Shown here one piece after another: positions 52,750-63,055 of a DNA stretch of 64,000 nt. Source of the DNA: Lumbricus rubellus (taxonomy: Eukaryota > Annelida > Clitellata > Crassiclitellata > Lumbricidae); assembly GCA_945859605.1 (NCBI GenBank), contig OX243822.1, positions 7,295,860 through 7,359,859 of the forward strand, read 5' to 3'. Both the position numbers and the translations under genes were made by a program. Position 1 is the first letter of the stretch. Every line of letters begins with the position of its first letter. The notes under the pieces were generated by a model that was not told the DNA's origin, did no database searches, and worked only from the letters and a program-made list of their open reading frames with translations.

Positions 52750-53640
52750 TACATTGCGTACTAGACATACAAGACAAATGTAGCTGATAATTGATTATCA
52801 AAATGATTAATACCTCTTTCTTTCACTTGCTTAGTTTATAATTTACGTTGGAGTAAGCTAAGCTATTATAATAATTTGAGACGCGTTTAATTAGGCCTAG
52901 TCAGCAGTGGCTGTAGGCTTAATAGAAAACACCATCAGCTACATGTACATAAATTTGGAGGCTTGAGTGTCCATGGCCATAATAAACCGTTACGCGTCAC
53001 ATGGCAACGATATAAACAAGAACCAGTGACATTCAAGGATTTTTAAACAGGCCTACGGCAGTTTCAACCAGTACAGGCGGAAGGAAGCCAGTCTTCTTCA
53101 TTAGTCGTCGAGTTTTTATTGCCAAACGACGAAGTTAATTCGGTTGTGTTGCGAAGCGGAGCTGAATTGGGTAAAGATACGATCTACGTCTACTGTAAGT
53201 TGTTTCGAGGTTAACGAACTTGAGATTCTTCTTGGACATTCGAAAAGATTTAGAATTTTGCATGGTTGGTCTTACTGGTCATAGGCCTACGCTAGATCAA
53301 TCAGTTTTATACTCAGCAATAATTGGGCGATCGATGGTGCGTGACGAGAGGCGAATGATCCTTTGTTCTGCGAACCCCGACGTTGGCAAAGTAGCAAGCA
53401 CTGGCTGCACGTTAGCTTGAAGGGGCGCTATAACAAGTGCACATACAAACAAACAAAAAGCACGATCTACGACCTTTGACGGTGTCTGCTGTCCAGTCCG
53501 TTCATCTCCCACGTCGTCTTTGACGAAGAGCAAGAAACTGGGTTTCACGAGAAGACAGCGCAACGGTAGTCTTCAGGGCTATGATCATTGGTAAGCTTAT
53601 ACGCGGGTATACAGCGTGTAGGCTACTTACCTAACAAATT
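52750..53640. other. Intergenic stretch
   Basis: No gene recognised. Two TAGGCCTA motifs. Confidence 0.4.
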
Positions 53641-53791
53641 TTTTAGTATAAATACCAAAAAATTGCCCTCAGACAGGCGTAGACAACTTTAGCGTGTAAT
53701 CACATTTTATTTTGCCACTACACTCCTGGTGGTCTTCGAAAAACGTATGCGAACTGTCCGCAAAATTTTCTAGGCCTAACGTATACTGTGT

Positions 53792-54545
53792 CCGGTTTAA
53801 AAGTAGCCCTCACAAAAAAGTGTCATAACTCGGTCAAAACTTTTAGGATTTTTCTGAAATTTTACACAAAGCAACAGTGACTATATGTACACGAGATACC
53901 AAAGTCGTTTGCAAATATTCGCGAGTTTGTCAAATTTATGAGCGTCTGTGTAGTAGCACCGAAAAATTGAACTTTCCAACATGGAAACCCGAAAAGAAGT
54001 GCAATTCAGCTATATATGGTGCTCAAAATGTCCTCCTCGTTCACGGACACACGACCGTAGACGTAGACGCTACTGTTTGATGGTCAGGTCTATGATCACT
54101 TGGTCAAACATCTGCCACTCTTCAAACACGGTCATCGATGCCATGAATAGGGCCTACGCGTGAACGAAAAACGCGCTCCTCCAGTTCATTTACTCCGGAT
54201 CAAGGTCTGGACGACCACGTACAGCTGCGGGATATGAAACCGAGTGTCTCCCTGGACAGCTATTAATCTACTACGTCTACGGTAGTGTGTTCGTGAACAA
54301 GGAAAACATTTTGTGCACCAAGTATAGCTGAATTTCACCTTCTTTCAGGTTTTCAATGTTGAAAAGTTCAATTTTTCGGTGCTGCATTTTAAACTCTCCT
54401 AAATTTGACGCACTCACGAATATTTCTAATTCGTTTTAGGATCTCGTGTAAGGGTGGTTACTGTTGCTGTGTTAAAAATGTAAGGCAAATCCTTAAAGTT
54501 TTGACCGAGTTATGACACTTTTTGTGAGGGCTACTTTTTAACCGG
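53792..54545. mobile_element. Foldback MITE with CCGGTTTAAAAGTAGCCC ends
   Basis: Inverted arms of at least 60 bp (AGTAGCCCTCACAAAAA, GTGTCATAACTCGGTCAAAAC) lie at both ends, with more diverged inverted sequence further in (CCGAAAAATTGAACTTT). 754 bp, no coding capacity, target duplication not clear. Confidence 0.8.
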
Positions 54546-54647
54546 TAGAAGAGAAAGAATGGCAAAGAAAGTTTGATAAAGATGCAATAGATCTAATAAT
54601 ATTATTGCATTCTTATCAAACTTTCTTTGCCAGTATTTCTCTTCTAC
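54545..54647. repeat. 103-bp near-perfect hairpin
   Basis: GTAGAAGAGAAAGAATGGCA...TATTGCAT on one side pairs with its complement ending CTCTTCTAC. The arms are about 45 bp with few mismatches and a loop of ~12 bp. It could be a minimal MITE or a small-RNA precursor; nothing distinguishes these here. Confidence 0.85.
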
Positions 54648-54760
54648 TTTAGGCCTACAAATTTTTGCGGACAGTTCGCATAGGCCTACGTGTTTCGAAG
54701 ACTACCAGGACTGTTACAGTAGCCTACTGGCAAAACAAGAGGTTAGTACACCCTACAGTA

Positions 54761-55596
54761 ACTGTTACCTACGACGTTATAGATCAATGAATATATTCAG
54801 TATTCATAGATCAATAACGCCTATGTAGGTGGAATAAAATTTCTGAAATAAATGTAGGCTACAGTTTTTATCTTCTATTTTAGAGGTCTGCATTTTCTAT
54901 CTAATGCCTGGTGTCGATGAATAGAAATCTTTCTTGAAGCGATGTAATGATCCTCCTCTGGCTCTGCAATTGCACAGCGTAGAAGTCTAGCACCAATTCA
55001 CCTATGGTGTAAATCGACAACACATGACTAAAGAAAATGCTACGTTGCACGTTTATTTATAGGCCTATCGATTTCCTTCCTATGTCAATTAATAGATCTG
55101 AAAAGGTTCTTAACCGAAATGACTATTTTGAATGAGTGCTACGTCAATAATTTATTGCGGTCTCCATGAGACCACGAAGTAGACCTATGCGAAGAACGCT
55201 GAATTTTAAATGCACCGTTAAGCTTGGATCTACTACAGACAATTTGTTTTCTGTCAGCTTGGTTTTTGACTGCGTTGACCATAACGTACTCCTCCAAAGC
55301 CCTTCTACCTCTTTTTCGGTCTGTGGAGCAGCCTCTTAATTGGCTTTGTTCTTTTTTATCGGTGCGCATCAATTCTGTTGTCTTTGGTACTTTCAGATCT
55401 GTCTGGCTTCCTGCTTTTTTGAAGTCCCTCAGAGTTCTATTTAAACCCAGTGCTTTATATTATTTATAGCCTACGTCTGGAAAAGGATCACTTCTCACAT
55501 CCTGTGGTCTTTTTCACCAGCTATACGCTGATGATGTTCAAGCGTTGGTATACTCACTGCTACCAGACACGCCGACAGCAATCCCGGGGCCCTGGG
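54761..55596. other. Intergenic stretch before the assembly gap
   Basis: One open stretch (55224-55469, +, 81 codons: SAWFLTALTITYSSKALLPLF...) has no clear similarity that I can name. Nothing else recognised. Confidence 0.35.
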
Positions 55597-55796
55597 NNNN
55601 NNNNNNNNNNNNNNNNNNNNNNNNNNNNNNNNNNNNNNNNNNNNNNNNNNNNNNNNNNNNNNNNNNNNNNNNNNNNNNNNNNNNNNNNNNNNNNNNNNNN
55701 NNNNNNNNNNNNNNNNNNNNNNNNNNNNNNNNNNNNNNNNNNNNNNNNNNNNNNNNNNNNNNNNNNNNNNNNNNNNNNNNNNNNNNNNNNNNNNNN
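55597..55796. other. Assembly gap (200 N)
   Basis: Exactly 200 N, a conventional placeholder length. It lies at the start of a (CCCCT)n array, so the true missing length is unknown and probably repeat sequence. Confidence 0.98.
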
Positions 55797-56280
55797 CCTC
55801 CCCTCCCCTCCCCTCCCCTCCCCTCCCCTCCCCTCCCCTCCCCTCCCCTCCCCTCCCCTCCCCTCCCCTCCCCTCCCCTCCCCTCCCCTCCCCTCCCCTC
55901 CCCTCCCCTCCCCTCCCCTCCCCTCCCCTCCCCTCCCCTCCCCTCCCCTCCCCTCCCCTCCCCTCCCCCTCCCCTCCCCTCCCCTCCCCTCCCCTCCCCT
56001 CCCCTCCCCTCCCCTCCCCTCCCTCCCCTCCCCTCCCCTCCCCTCCCCTCCCCTCCCCTCCCCTCCCCTCCCCTCCCCTCCCCTCCCCTCCCCTCCCCTC
56101 TCCTCCCCTTTTCCTCCCCTTTCCCTCCCCTTTCCCTCCCCTCCCCTCCCCTCCCCTCCCCTCCCCTCCCTCTCCCCCTCCCCACCCCCTCCCCCTCCCC
56201 CTCCCCCTCCTCCTCCCCCTCTCCTTCCCCTTCCCCCTCCTCCTCCCCTCCCCCTTCTCCTCCGTCCCGCTCCCTCCGCT
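55797..56280. repeat. (CCCCT)n satellite tract
   Basis: About 380 bp of near-pure CCCCT units, then about 100 bp of degenerate C/T-rich variants. All overlapping long frames (poly-Leu-Pro-Ser, poly-Gly-Glu) are repeat artefacts. It corresponds to the purine tract of the Helentron-like element. Confidence 0.95.
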
Positions 56281-56639
56281 TCCTCCGCTCCTTTCCTCCC
56301 TCAACCAAGAATGTTGAAAGGCCGCAAAATTATTATGCGAATCGCTTATGACGTCACGGCACGCGACCTCATTCATGTTTCGTCTGCATGGTCGCAGTAA
56401 CTGTCAAGGCGTTTATGAAATCTGGCAACGTGCGGTTTTGAATTTGCAAATGGCGGTCGAGCGGAATGCAAACTTCACTTTTTGTGGAAAATATTGGATT
56501 TTTTCGGATAAAAATAAAAATGGATACTCTCCTATAATAGGAATGGAAGGTTTTGTTTAATTTTCAAAACAATCTGTGCGGTACTTTTCGAGAACACTTT
56601 ACACAAACTATTGGAAAGTTTCATTTTTATTTATATAGA
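55797..56639 (-). mobile_element. Helentron-like element, copy 2, with expanded purine tract
   Basis: Read on the minus strand from 56639 it begins TCTATATAAATAAAAATG and follows copy 1 (28182-28652) through shared blocks such as CATTTGCAAATTCAA and GTGACGTCATAAGCGATT. It then enters the GGGGA tract, which here has expanded to about 480 bp plus the gap. The CTAG end is lost in the gap or beyond. Confidence 0.85.
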
Positions 56640-56645
56640 TAGCAG

Positions 56646-56648
<3 letters not shown>

Positions 56649-56680
<32 letters not shown>
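56649..56680. repeat. (TA)n microsatellite
   Basis: Sixteen TA units just beyond the Helentron-like copy. Confidence 0.95.
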
Positions 56681-56689
<9 letters not shown>

Positions 56690-57814
56690 AGTTTACGATC
56701 TCAATTGTTTTTGTAGCCTAGGTACGGGCCCTGGCGGCAGAGTGCCAAGATCAAAACCGTAAACAGTGTGCGTACCACAAAAAACGCTCGAGGCATAGAC
56801 AGCTGGAGACGATCGATTTGGCGCCGCTAAGAGTTGTCCGTCTGAACCCCGGAAGCTGTGTCCAATTAGGGTTTCATTAGGCCTAGGTGAAAAATGACTT
56901 TTTTTCAACGTGCAAAATGGTCCTAGGCCTACATGACAAATTGACAATGGAAAACTGAATGTTCCGTATGGCAAAACCCTCAAGGTTTACGAATCAGAAG
57001 GTGACGAAGATTGGCCTATATCGAAAAGAGAATAGCATAATGTTGGCGCTTTGTATAAAAATGCCAATTATTATTATTTATTGTACGAACGACGCTGGTG
57101 CGTATACGTTTCCTCTGCCATGATTCTCCCGTCGGAGCGCACTAAATAAGAGTTGACAGAATGCACCATGGTAGATGATACAGTTTGCAACAACTTCAGG
57201 TTGGGTCAACGAAGATGCACTTATGATGTGATTTGACCGCATTTTTGAAACACGTGAAGCCACTACATGTAAGTCCGAGCAGCTTGTGCTAATCATGGAC
57301 TGACAAAGAAGCCACAGAACACTTGACAGTGGATACTACATGATAGTCTTATCACTAGAATTATGTGGGCGACTATGCTGTGTCTGTTGGGTGTGGGTAA
57401 TATGGACCTGGTCCATAATACCCCTGTCAGGATCCATATTACTCCTTTTGGTGTGTCCATAATACCCCAATCATGAGGTAATATGGACCTTATGGCAAGT
57501 TTTACTTTTTTGAAAATTCTGAAACAAATTGGTGTAATTTTTCCCTCAAAACAGTTCTATTTTAACCTACTTTATGATGAAAGCATTTGGTTGCAAATTA
57601 ATTTGACTGTATGGATGCTTAATTCTGTTAAGAAATGACCATTAAAGTTAATACCCCCAAGTTACCATAATACACTATGCCGTATTATGATCAAATTTCT
57701 GTTTTCGCTAGTACAATTCAAGATGACATGTGACGGTGCCTTGTTCGCTTAATCAGAACACAGGTAACGCATACAAAAATATTCATGCTTGTAGTTGGTC
57801 AATGCACAATGGGA
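56690..57814. other. Intergenic stretch
   Basis: No gene recognised. 57390-57500 has several inverted GTAATATGGACC / GGTCCATAATACC motifs that could form small hairpins. Confidence 0.4.
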
Positions 57815-57822
57815 GGGTTTGG

Positions 57823-59920
57823 CATAGGCGCAACCACGTCCTAAAAGTTGGGGGTGACCAATGGAAATTCTTAGTAGGAGTAATAATAGCGAGCGCGAAA
57901 CGCGTGGAGCCGCGATTGCCGAAGGCAGGAAGCCCCTGACGACTATGGGGTATGGGCTAGCGTCGTAAGCTCCCCTATCGGGGTCTGGGGCGGAGCCCAG
58001 CAACATACGCAATTTTGAGCATTTGATGCTAAATCGAGTGCATTTTGGGTTCTAGTTTATCTGAAATTTTGCAACGATGATATCGAAAGTATTCGGAATT
58101 AATGAATGAATGAAATAGAAGTACCTAAACCACCTCAATCTGTGAAAGTTTAAATCTAAATCAGTCAATCAATCACTTAATGAGCCATAAAAAATTGACA
58201 TTAATTTCGACATTGCTTTGTAAATAAAGAAAATTCACAGCTTCTATGGATGCAAGTTACAGAATGGACAGAAGTCATGCAACAAATACTCAATAATTTT
58301 AACAGAGCGTCTAAAGACTATAAGATCTTTGATTTTAATGTACACATAAGTTAAGAAACAATGAAACCAAAGAATGAGAATCATGAGTGCTCATTTCCAT
58401 CTAACAGGAATAAGGGACAGAAGTCCCGCTTATTTTTAGAGAAACTTATCTATAAACGGTTAAATGGTAAAAAAATTATTGTCTTACAACAAATATTCCT
58501 AATATTCATTTATTCAATTGCACAATGCCCATATAAATCGGAGTGCAAACAAAGATTTAGAAACATTATTATGTGTCCATTTGCATCTCCTGACAGTGTA
58601 TAAGTCAAAAGCGAAGCCTTGTTGTTGACTTGGGGGGGGGGTGAACGAGCGGCCGAAGGACGCCCGGCGAGGCACGAAGCGCCGAGCAGACGAATTTTTG
58701 AATTTCCACACTGCAATGGTAGCATTTTAGGCTGTCATTTTACAAAAATGTTCATCATTTCAGTGTTGACTTCAGTGGTTGAAGACTTTAAAATGGCGTC
58801 TCCTCCAATTGTCATTTTTTTCTCTCCAAATTTGCATGATGTAAAATTTGGTGACCTTTCTAAGCTGTCATCTGAAATGTTTTTTTCATAATTTCATTGC
58901 TGAAAGCCATGCTTTAAGACTTGCCCTAGTCATTGTTTAATTTTTTAAATTCTAAAAATGTAATGATATAGCATTTTAGGCTGTCTTTTACTCAATCATT
59001 TCAGTTTTGATGATTGTGATTCTGTGACTTCAGAAGCGTCTCCCACATTGCTTAAATATTTTCAGATTTCTTAAGTCATCATCTCAAACTATTTTTTATA
59101 ATTTAATTGAAAAAATTGCGTGATTTAAGACTACAATAAATGTATCCTCCCTTTGTTTAATTTTTTAATTAAATTTTTTATACTGCTATGGTAGCATGTT
59201 AAGCTGCCATTTTAACTAAATTGATCATTACGTAGAAACAATGGATAACACTGCAGACGTTTACGATGATATTTAATAAATACTTCTGAAATATTCGAGA
59301 TGGATTTAAGCACCTCCTTCCCCCGTCACAAACGTTGGAGGGCAAGGCCGTAGCCAGGATTTGATTTCGGGGGTGTTTCTTCGGCGGAGAATTTCTGAGG
59401 ACTTTATTTCTGAAGACACCTTTTTAGTCGTCAAAATGTCTGAAGATACATTTGTTTAGTCGTAAAAATTTCTGAAGACACCTTATTTTAGTCGTCAAAA
59501 TTTAGAAAAGACACCTTTTTAGGTGTAAAACATTCTAAAGACACCTTTTTTAGTTGTCAAAATTTATAAAGACATCTTATCCTTATGAAAGAAAGTCAAG
59601 ACTGAAGAGTCCAAATTCAGTATCCGTGATTCACACTTAGCAACACACTCACGTGCAATATGTGGGACGCCAACAGCCCAACACTGTCGGGATAAGATGC
59701 CAGATAAAAAACCTTCTTGACTCAGCCTTAATGCTGAGAAAACATGTTTTTAATGTGCCAATCTGTATTCGAACGGCTATTAGCAGCAGTTAGTGGCAAA
59801 AGTTGGGAGGGACCGTCCCAAGCCTCGTCGAAAGTTGGGGGACCATTCCAATAATGATCCCAAACCTCTCAAAGTTGGGGGGACGCGTCCCGTGGGTCCC
59901 ATAGGGTGGTTGCGCCTATG
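57823..59920. mobile_element. 8-bp-TSD element with CATAGGCGCAACCAC ends
   Basis: The left end CATAGGCGCAACCAC and right end GTGGTTGCGCCTATG are exact inverted repeats of about 15 bp, flanked by an exact 8-bp duplication GGGTTTGG (57815-57822 and 59921-59928). 2.1 kb, hAT-like by duplication length. The interior contains a tandem array (58705-59230) and a partial copy of the CAAGGCCG MITE (from about 59346). No transposase. Confidence 0.88.
58705..59230. repeat. Tandem repeat, unit about 230-250 bp, 2+ copies
   Basis: GGTAGCATTTTAGGCTGTCATTTTA at 58717 recurs at about 58970 and, more diverged, at about 59190. The following blocks TGACTTCAG..GCGTCTCC and TTTAAGACT..TTGTTTAATTTTTTAA recur in the same order. 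Confidence 0.75.
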
Positions 59921-59939
59921 GGGTTTGGTGGTTTGAACA

Positions 59940-60200
59940 GAAGGAACTATTACAGTTGTACTTTGCTACTCTTCACTGATCATCGTCATGACAACCTCGC
60001 AAACAGAGACGGCTTAGACTTCGAGGTTTAAATTTACAATACCTGCGTACATATTCTCGAGAGATCGTAAAGTTCATTTGCTTTCGGCATCGTCTTATGG
60101 CTAAGTTATCGAAAATTTATGAGTCTATAAATTTAGTTAGAATTACTGTGTCTTCTACATAGGCTACAAACATAGACATTTCGGTCATAAACTTGACTTC
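59940..60200. repeat. Dispersed repeat R, copy with both halves
   Basis: Has TTGTACTTTGCTACTCTTCACTG, CATGACAACCTCGCAAACA, GTACATATTCTCGAGAGATCGTAA, TTGCTTTCGGC and then GACATTTCGGTCATAAACTTG, joining the blocks seen separately near 15700/16450, 18460/20575 and 25080. Confidence 0.5.
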
Positions 60201-60364
60201 CATAAAATTACTTTGTGTCCCCTCATTAGCGCGCTGAACATTGTCCAGCCAAAAATGCCCCCAAAAAGCGCGCAGCATAATTTGCCCGACAAATGGGCGC
60301 CACGATAGCGGGCAGCGTAAACTAAGCTTACAATGACAAACTTCAAGGCATTATTCACAAAACA

Positions 60365-60850
60365 TCAAGCATCTTTTTCATCAATCAAGCTTCTGTTTTG
60401 CAAGAATTGTTATCATCCCTCTAGATTCCATTTAATATTGAATTATTTCAACAAATCCAGCTCCTGTTCAAGCAAAGTTTATTTTCATCAACCCCCTTCT
60501 ATTTAGGCAATAACTATTTTCAATATGACAATATATCACAGCTTTCATTAAATCATGAATTCTTTTCATCAACCCATATCCAATTTAAACAGCTATTTTC
60601 ATCAGTCCGGTTTCTATTTAAGCATGACTCTGAGATTGACTCTCTTTTGTCAATCCAATTTTTATATATCCAAGTATTTTTTCTTCCTTCAATATATCCA
60701 GCTGCCATTTAGTTGTGACTTCTTTTCATCAGTCCATATTCGATGTCAGCAAGAATTGGTTTCATCGATTAAGCTCCAATTTCATTGGTAATTTCATCAG
60801 GCCAGCTTCTGTTTAAATAGCCGTTCACGTCAATTCTTGCAGCTTTCAAT
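60365..60850. repeat. Degenerate array of the TU-like inner repeat
   Basis: TTTTCATCAATCCAGCTTCTATTTAAGCA-type units of ~35 bp recur about a dozen times. The same unit forms the inner domains at 44970-45320 and 52020-52680. No outer arms are seen here. Confidence 0.65.
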
Positions 60851-60952
60851 GCCTTTCATTAAAAAAACTGTTTAGGCAAGAATTAGAACGGGTTATCCGA
60901 CGCCTGCTGCATGTGGCTATGGTTGCGCCATCATTGCCTTTGACCGCGCTAT

Positions 60953-61083
60953 TGTATGTATGTATGTATGTATGTATGTATGTATGTATGTATGTATGTA
61001 TGTATGTATGTATGTATGTATGTATGTATGTATGTATGTATGTATGTATGTATGTATGTATGTATGTATGTATGTATGTATGT
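60953..61083. repeat. (TATG)n microsatellite
   Basis: About 130 bp of near-perfect units. Open frames on both strands (Met-Tyr-Val-Cys, Ile-His-Thr-Tyr) are artefacts. Confidence 0.98.
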
Positions 61084-61088
61084 GTGTA

Positions 61089-61125
61089 CAGTGGTGTGAA
61101 AAAGTCTGGAGCCACCTGGAAAAAT
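61089..61125 (+). mobile_element. Isolated Tc1-like terminal inverted repeat
   Basis: TACAGTGGTGTGAAAAAGTC is a typical Tc1-type end next to a TA. The opposite end was not found, so this is a truncated copy. Confidence 0.55.
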
Positions 61126-61419
61126 CGCATTTTTTCGACTTTCCAGTCTCTTACTCGCATATTTTCATATGCCCAATAAAAACTTTTGTGTGTAACATCA
61201 TGGGAAATACATTTGGCTATTAGAATCAACTTTTTATTCTAGGTTGAATTAAATTTTACCTGTTTGAACGTAGAAGTTGCCACGGTAATGGGTTTTTGTG
61301 TGTAAATCTAGCAATTTGCACATATATGGCCATTGGTGAAAAATACATTAGTATGGTTAAAAAACGTCATGTGTGCTCTGATTTCGTTTATATTCTAGGC
61401 CTTGAGTCTGGGGGAAAAA

Positions 61420-61670
61420 ATTTCGTGTAATCGGGAAAATCATACCATTTCATCCACCCAAAAAAGTTGATGACCTTTTTTAGTCCTCAGGTTTGAACTT
61501 CTGAAAAAACATTGGGCCACAATGCATGGGCATTTCTTAATAGGGGGGCCAAAATGTGTAATATATATACATTGTTCCACAGCATGTGAAATCCAAATGG
61601 GAGGCACGATACATGGGCGTTCCTAAATGGGGGGCCCATGGCCGGATAAGCCCCCCTGGATCCGCCCCTG
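61420..61670. mobile_element. Truncated hAT MITE, relative of 15911-16381
   Basis: Carries the CATTTCATCCACC..AAAAGTTGATGACC block, GGGGGGCCC repeats and the right end CTGGATCCGCCCCTG. The left end is missing. Confidence 0.75.
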
Positions 61671-61679
61671 TGCACATCA

Positions 61680-61953
61680 CTGTATGTATGTATGTATGTA
61701 TGTATGTATGTATGTATGTATGTATGTATGTATGTATGTATGTATGTATGTATGTATGTATGTATGTATGTATGTATGTATGTATGTATGTATGTATGTA
61801 TTTATGTATGTATTTATGTATGTATGCATGTATGTATGTATGTATGTATGTATGTATGTTTGTAAGTATGTATGTATGTATGTATGTATGTATGTATGTA
61901 TGTATGTATGTATGTATGTATGTATGTATGTATGTATGTATGTATGTATGTAG
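61680..61953. repeat. (TATG)n microsatellite, interrupted
   Basis: About 270 bp with a few TATT and TATGC interruptions. The frames open across it are not genes. Confidence 0.98.
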
Positions 61954-61959
61954 GCACGT

Positions 61960-62870
61960 ATGGATGGATCCGATTTGACCAGGCTATGTGACAACAGAGG
62001 CCGTTACCATGGACAGAAATTTGCTCCGCATATTACAGCACTTGTAGGTGTGCATATATGTAGGAATGAATGTACATGTATGTAAGAGCTGGGGTACCCA
62101 GCGTCGGCCGGTAAATTTTTGCTTTGCCTGCTCCCCGCTAATCCCCTACTCTCATCCCACCCATCCATACTCCCCATCACAACTAAACTCCCTTTACCAC
62201 ACTCCCCAACCCCAGTACCATTTCCCATCTCCCTTCACCCATCACACCAACCCATCACCTTCCCAAGCAATTCCCACCTAAACCTTTTCTTTCTCACCGC
62301 ACCAACCAATCCCGACCCTACAATCCATCTCCGACTGACCCCGCCACTAATCCTCAGGCCCACCTTGCCTCCATCACTCTGGGGTACACGGCATAGCCCA
62401 GTAAATGTCGATTTTGGCGCCACACCTGTCTGCCCTTCGAACTTCACTGCACCCAACAACCCAACCACCCAACCACACTCAGATCCCAACGAGTGCATAT
62501 TCCTCTGGAGTAATCGGTGCTACCCATGAAATTTGGTTGGCCATCAATTTTTTACTTCCCCGTCTCCCCCCCCAAAAATACCGTGCCACCACTTTGCCCC
62601 GGCGGGGCGATGTGTGGGCTGGTTGGGGGCTGTGAGGCACTGGTAGCGCTCTGTCCATCAGGTTTCAGATGATTAGCTGCGCAACTGTGGCGAAGATGCG
62701 GAAATTGTAAAATTTGGATTATTTCCCTCACTCCGCCCCCCCTCATTGGGATGAGGGGTTAGCCACCCCTCTGCTGAGTTTTCATGGTGACCATCTGCCT
62801 AGTTGTAAGGTTTCGTGCCAATAGATGGAAAACTTCCTAAAGGTGGGCTAACTTCTGGATAAATATACAC
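61960..62870. other. Intergenic, C-rich stretch
   Basis: C- and CCA-rich sequence (62130-62500) and short ORFs without recognisable motifs. Two related GGGGTACNC..G(G/C)C..GTAAAT blocks near 62090 and 62380 suggest an old duplication. No gene supported. Confidence 0.45.
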
Positions 62871-62873
62871 GTA

Positions 62874-63055
62874 CTAGCGTACCCGGTCACGCGTTGCTGT
62901 GCCTGAAAAGAGCATCCAACCACCCGTCCTTACCTTCATTCGACCTCCCCTCCCACTCCCCTCCCCCTCCCCTCCCACTCCCGTCCCCCTCCCCTCCTCC
63001 CCTTCCCCTTTCTCTCCCCTCCCCGTCCCCTCCCCTCTTCTCCCCTCCCTACCCT
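62874..63055 (-). mobile_element. Helentron-like element, copy 3, 3' end only
   Basis: Starts (plus strand) CTAGCGTACCCGGTCACGCG, the complement of the copy 1 3' end, followed by its CCCCT-type tract (62945-63055). It then meets LINE sequence; the rest is missing. It lies where the LINE RT frame stops. Confidence 0.8.

Larger units (their letters stand above)
53641..54760. repeat. Large imperfect palindrome (~1 kb) built of nested inverted repeats
   Basis: Outer arms: TTTTGCCACTACACTCCTGG...GCGAACTGTCCGC (53700-53765) is the inverse of GCGGACAGTTCGCA...CCAGGACTG...CTGGCAAAAC (54668-54738). Inside lie a foldback MITE (53792-54545) and a 103-bp hairpin (54545-54647). The right arm has TAGGCCTA (54681-54688) where the left has TA (53746-53747). 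Confidence 0.85.

Noticed and set aside
55450..56400. Long Leu-Pro-Ser and Gly-Glu frames on both strands
   Set aside because: They are translations of the (CCCCT)n tract and the N gap; no other coding character.
60846..61994. Met-Tyr-Val-Cys and Ile-His-Thr-Tyr repeat proteins
   Set aside because: Pure translation of the (TATG)n microsatellites in several frames.
62119..62529. 136-codon Pro/Thr-rich ORF
   Set aside because: C-rich low-complexity sequence open in several frames on both strands; no conserved features.
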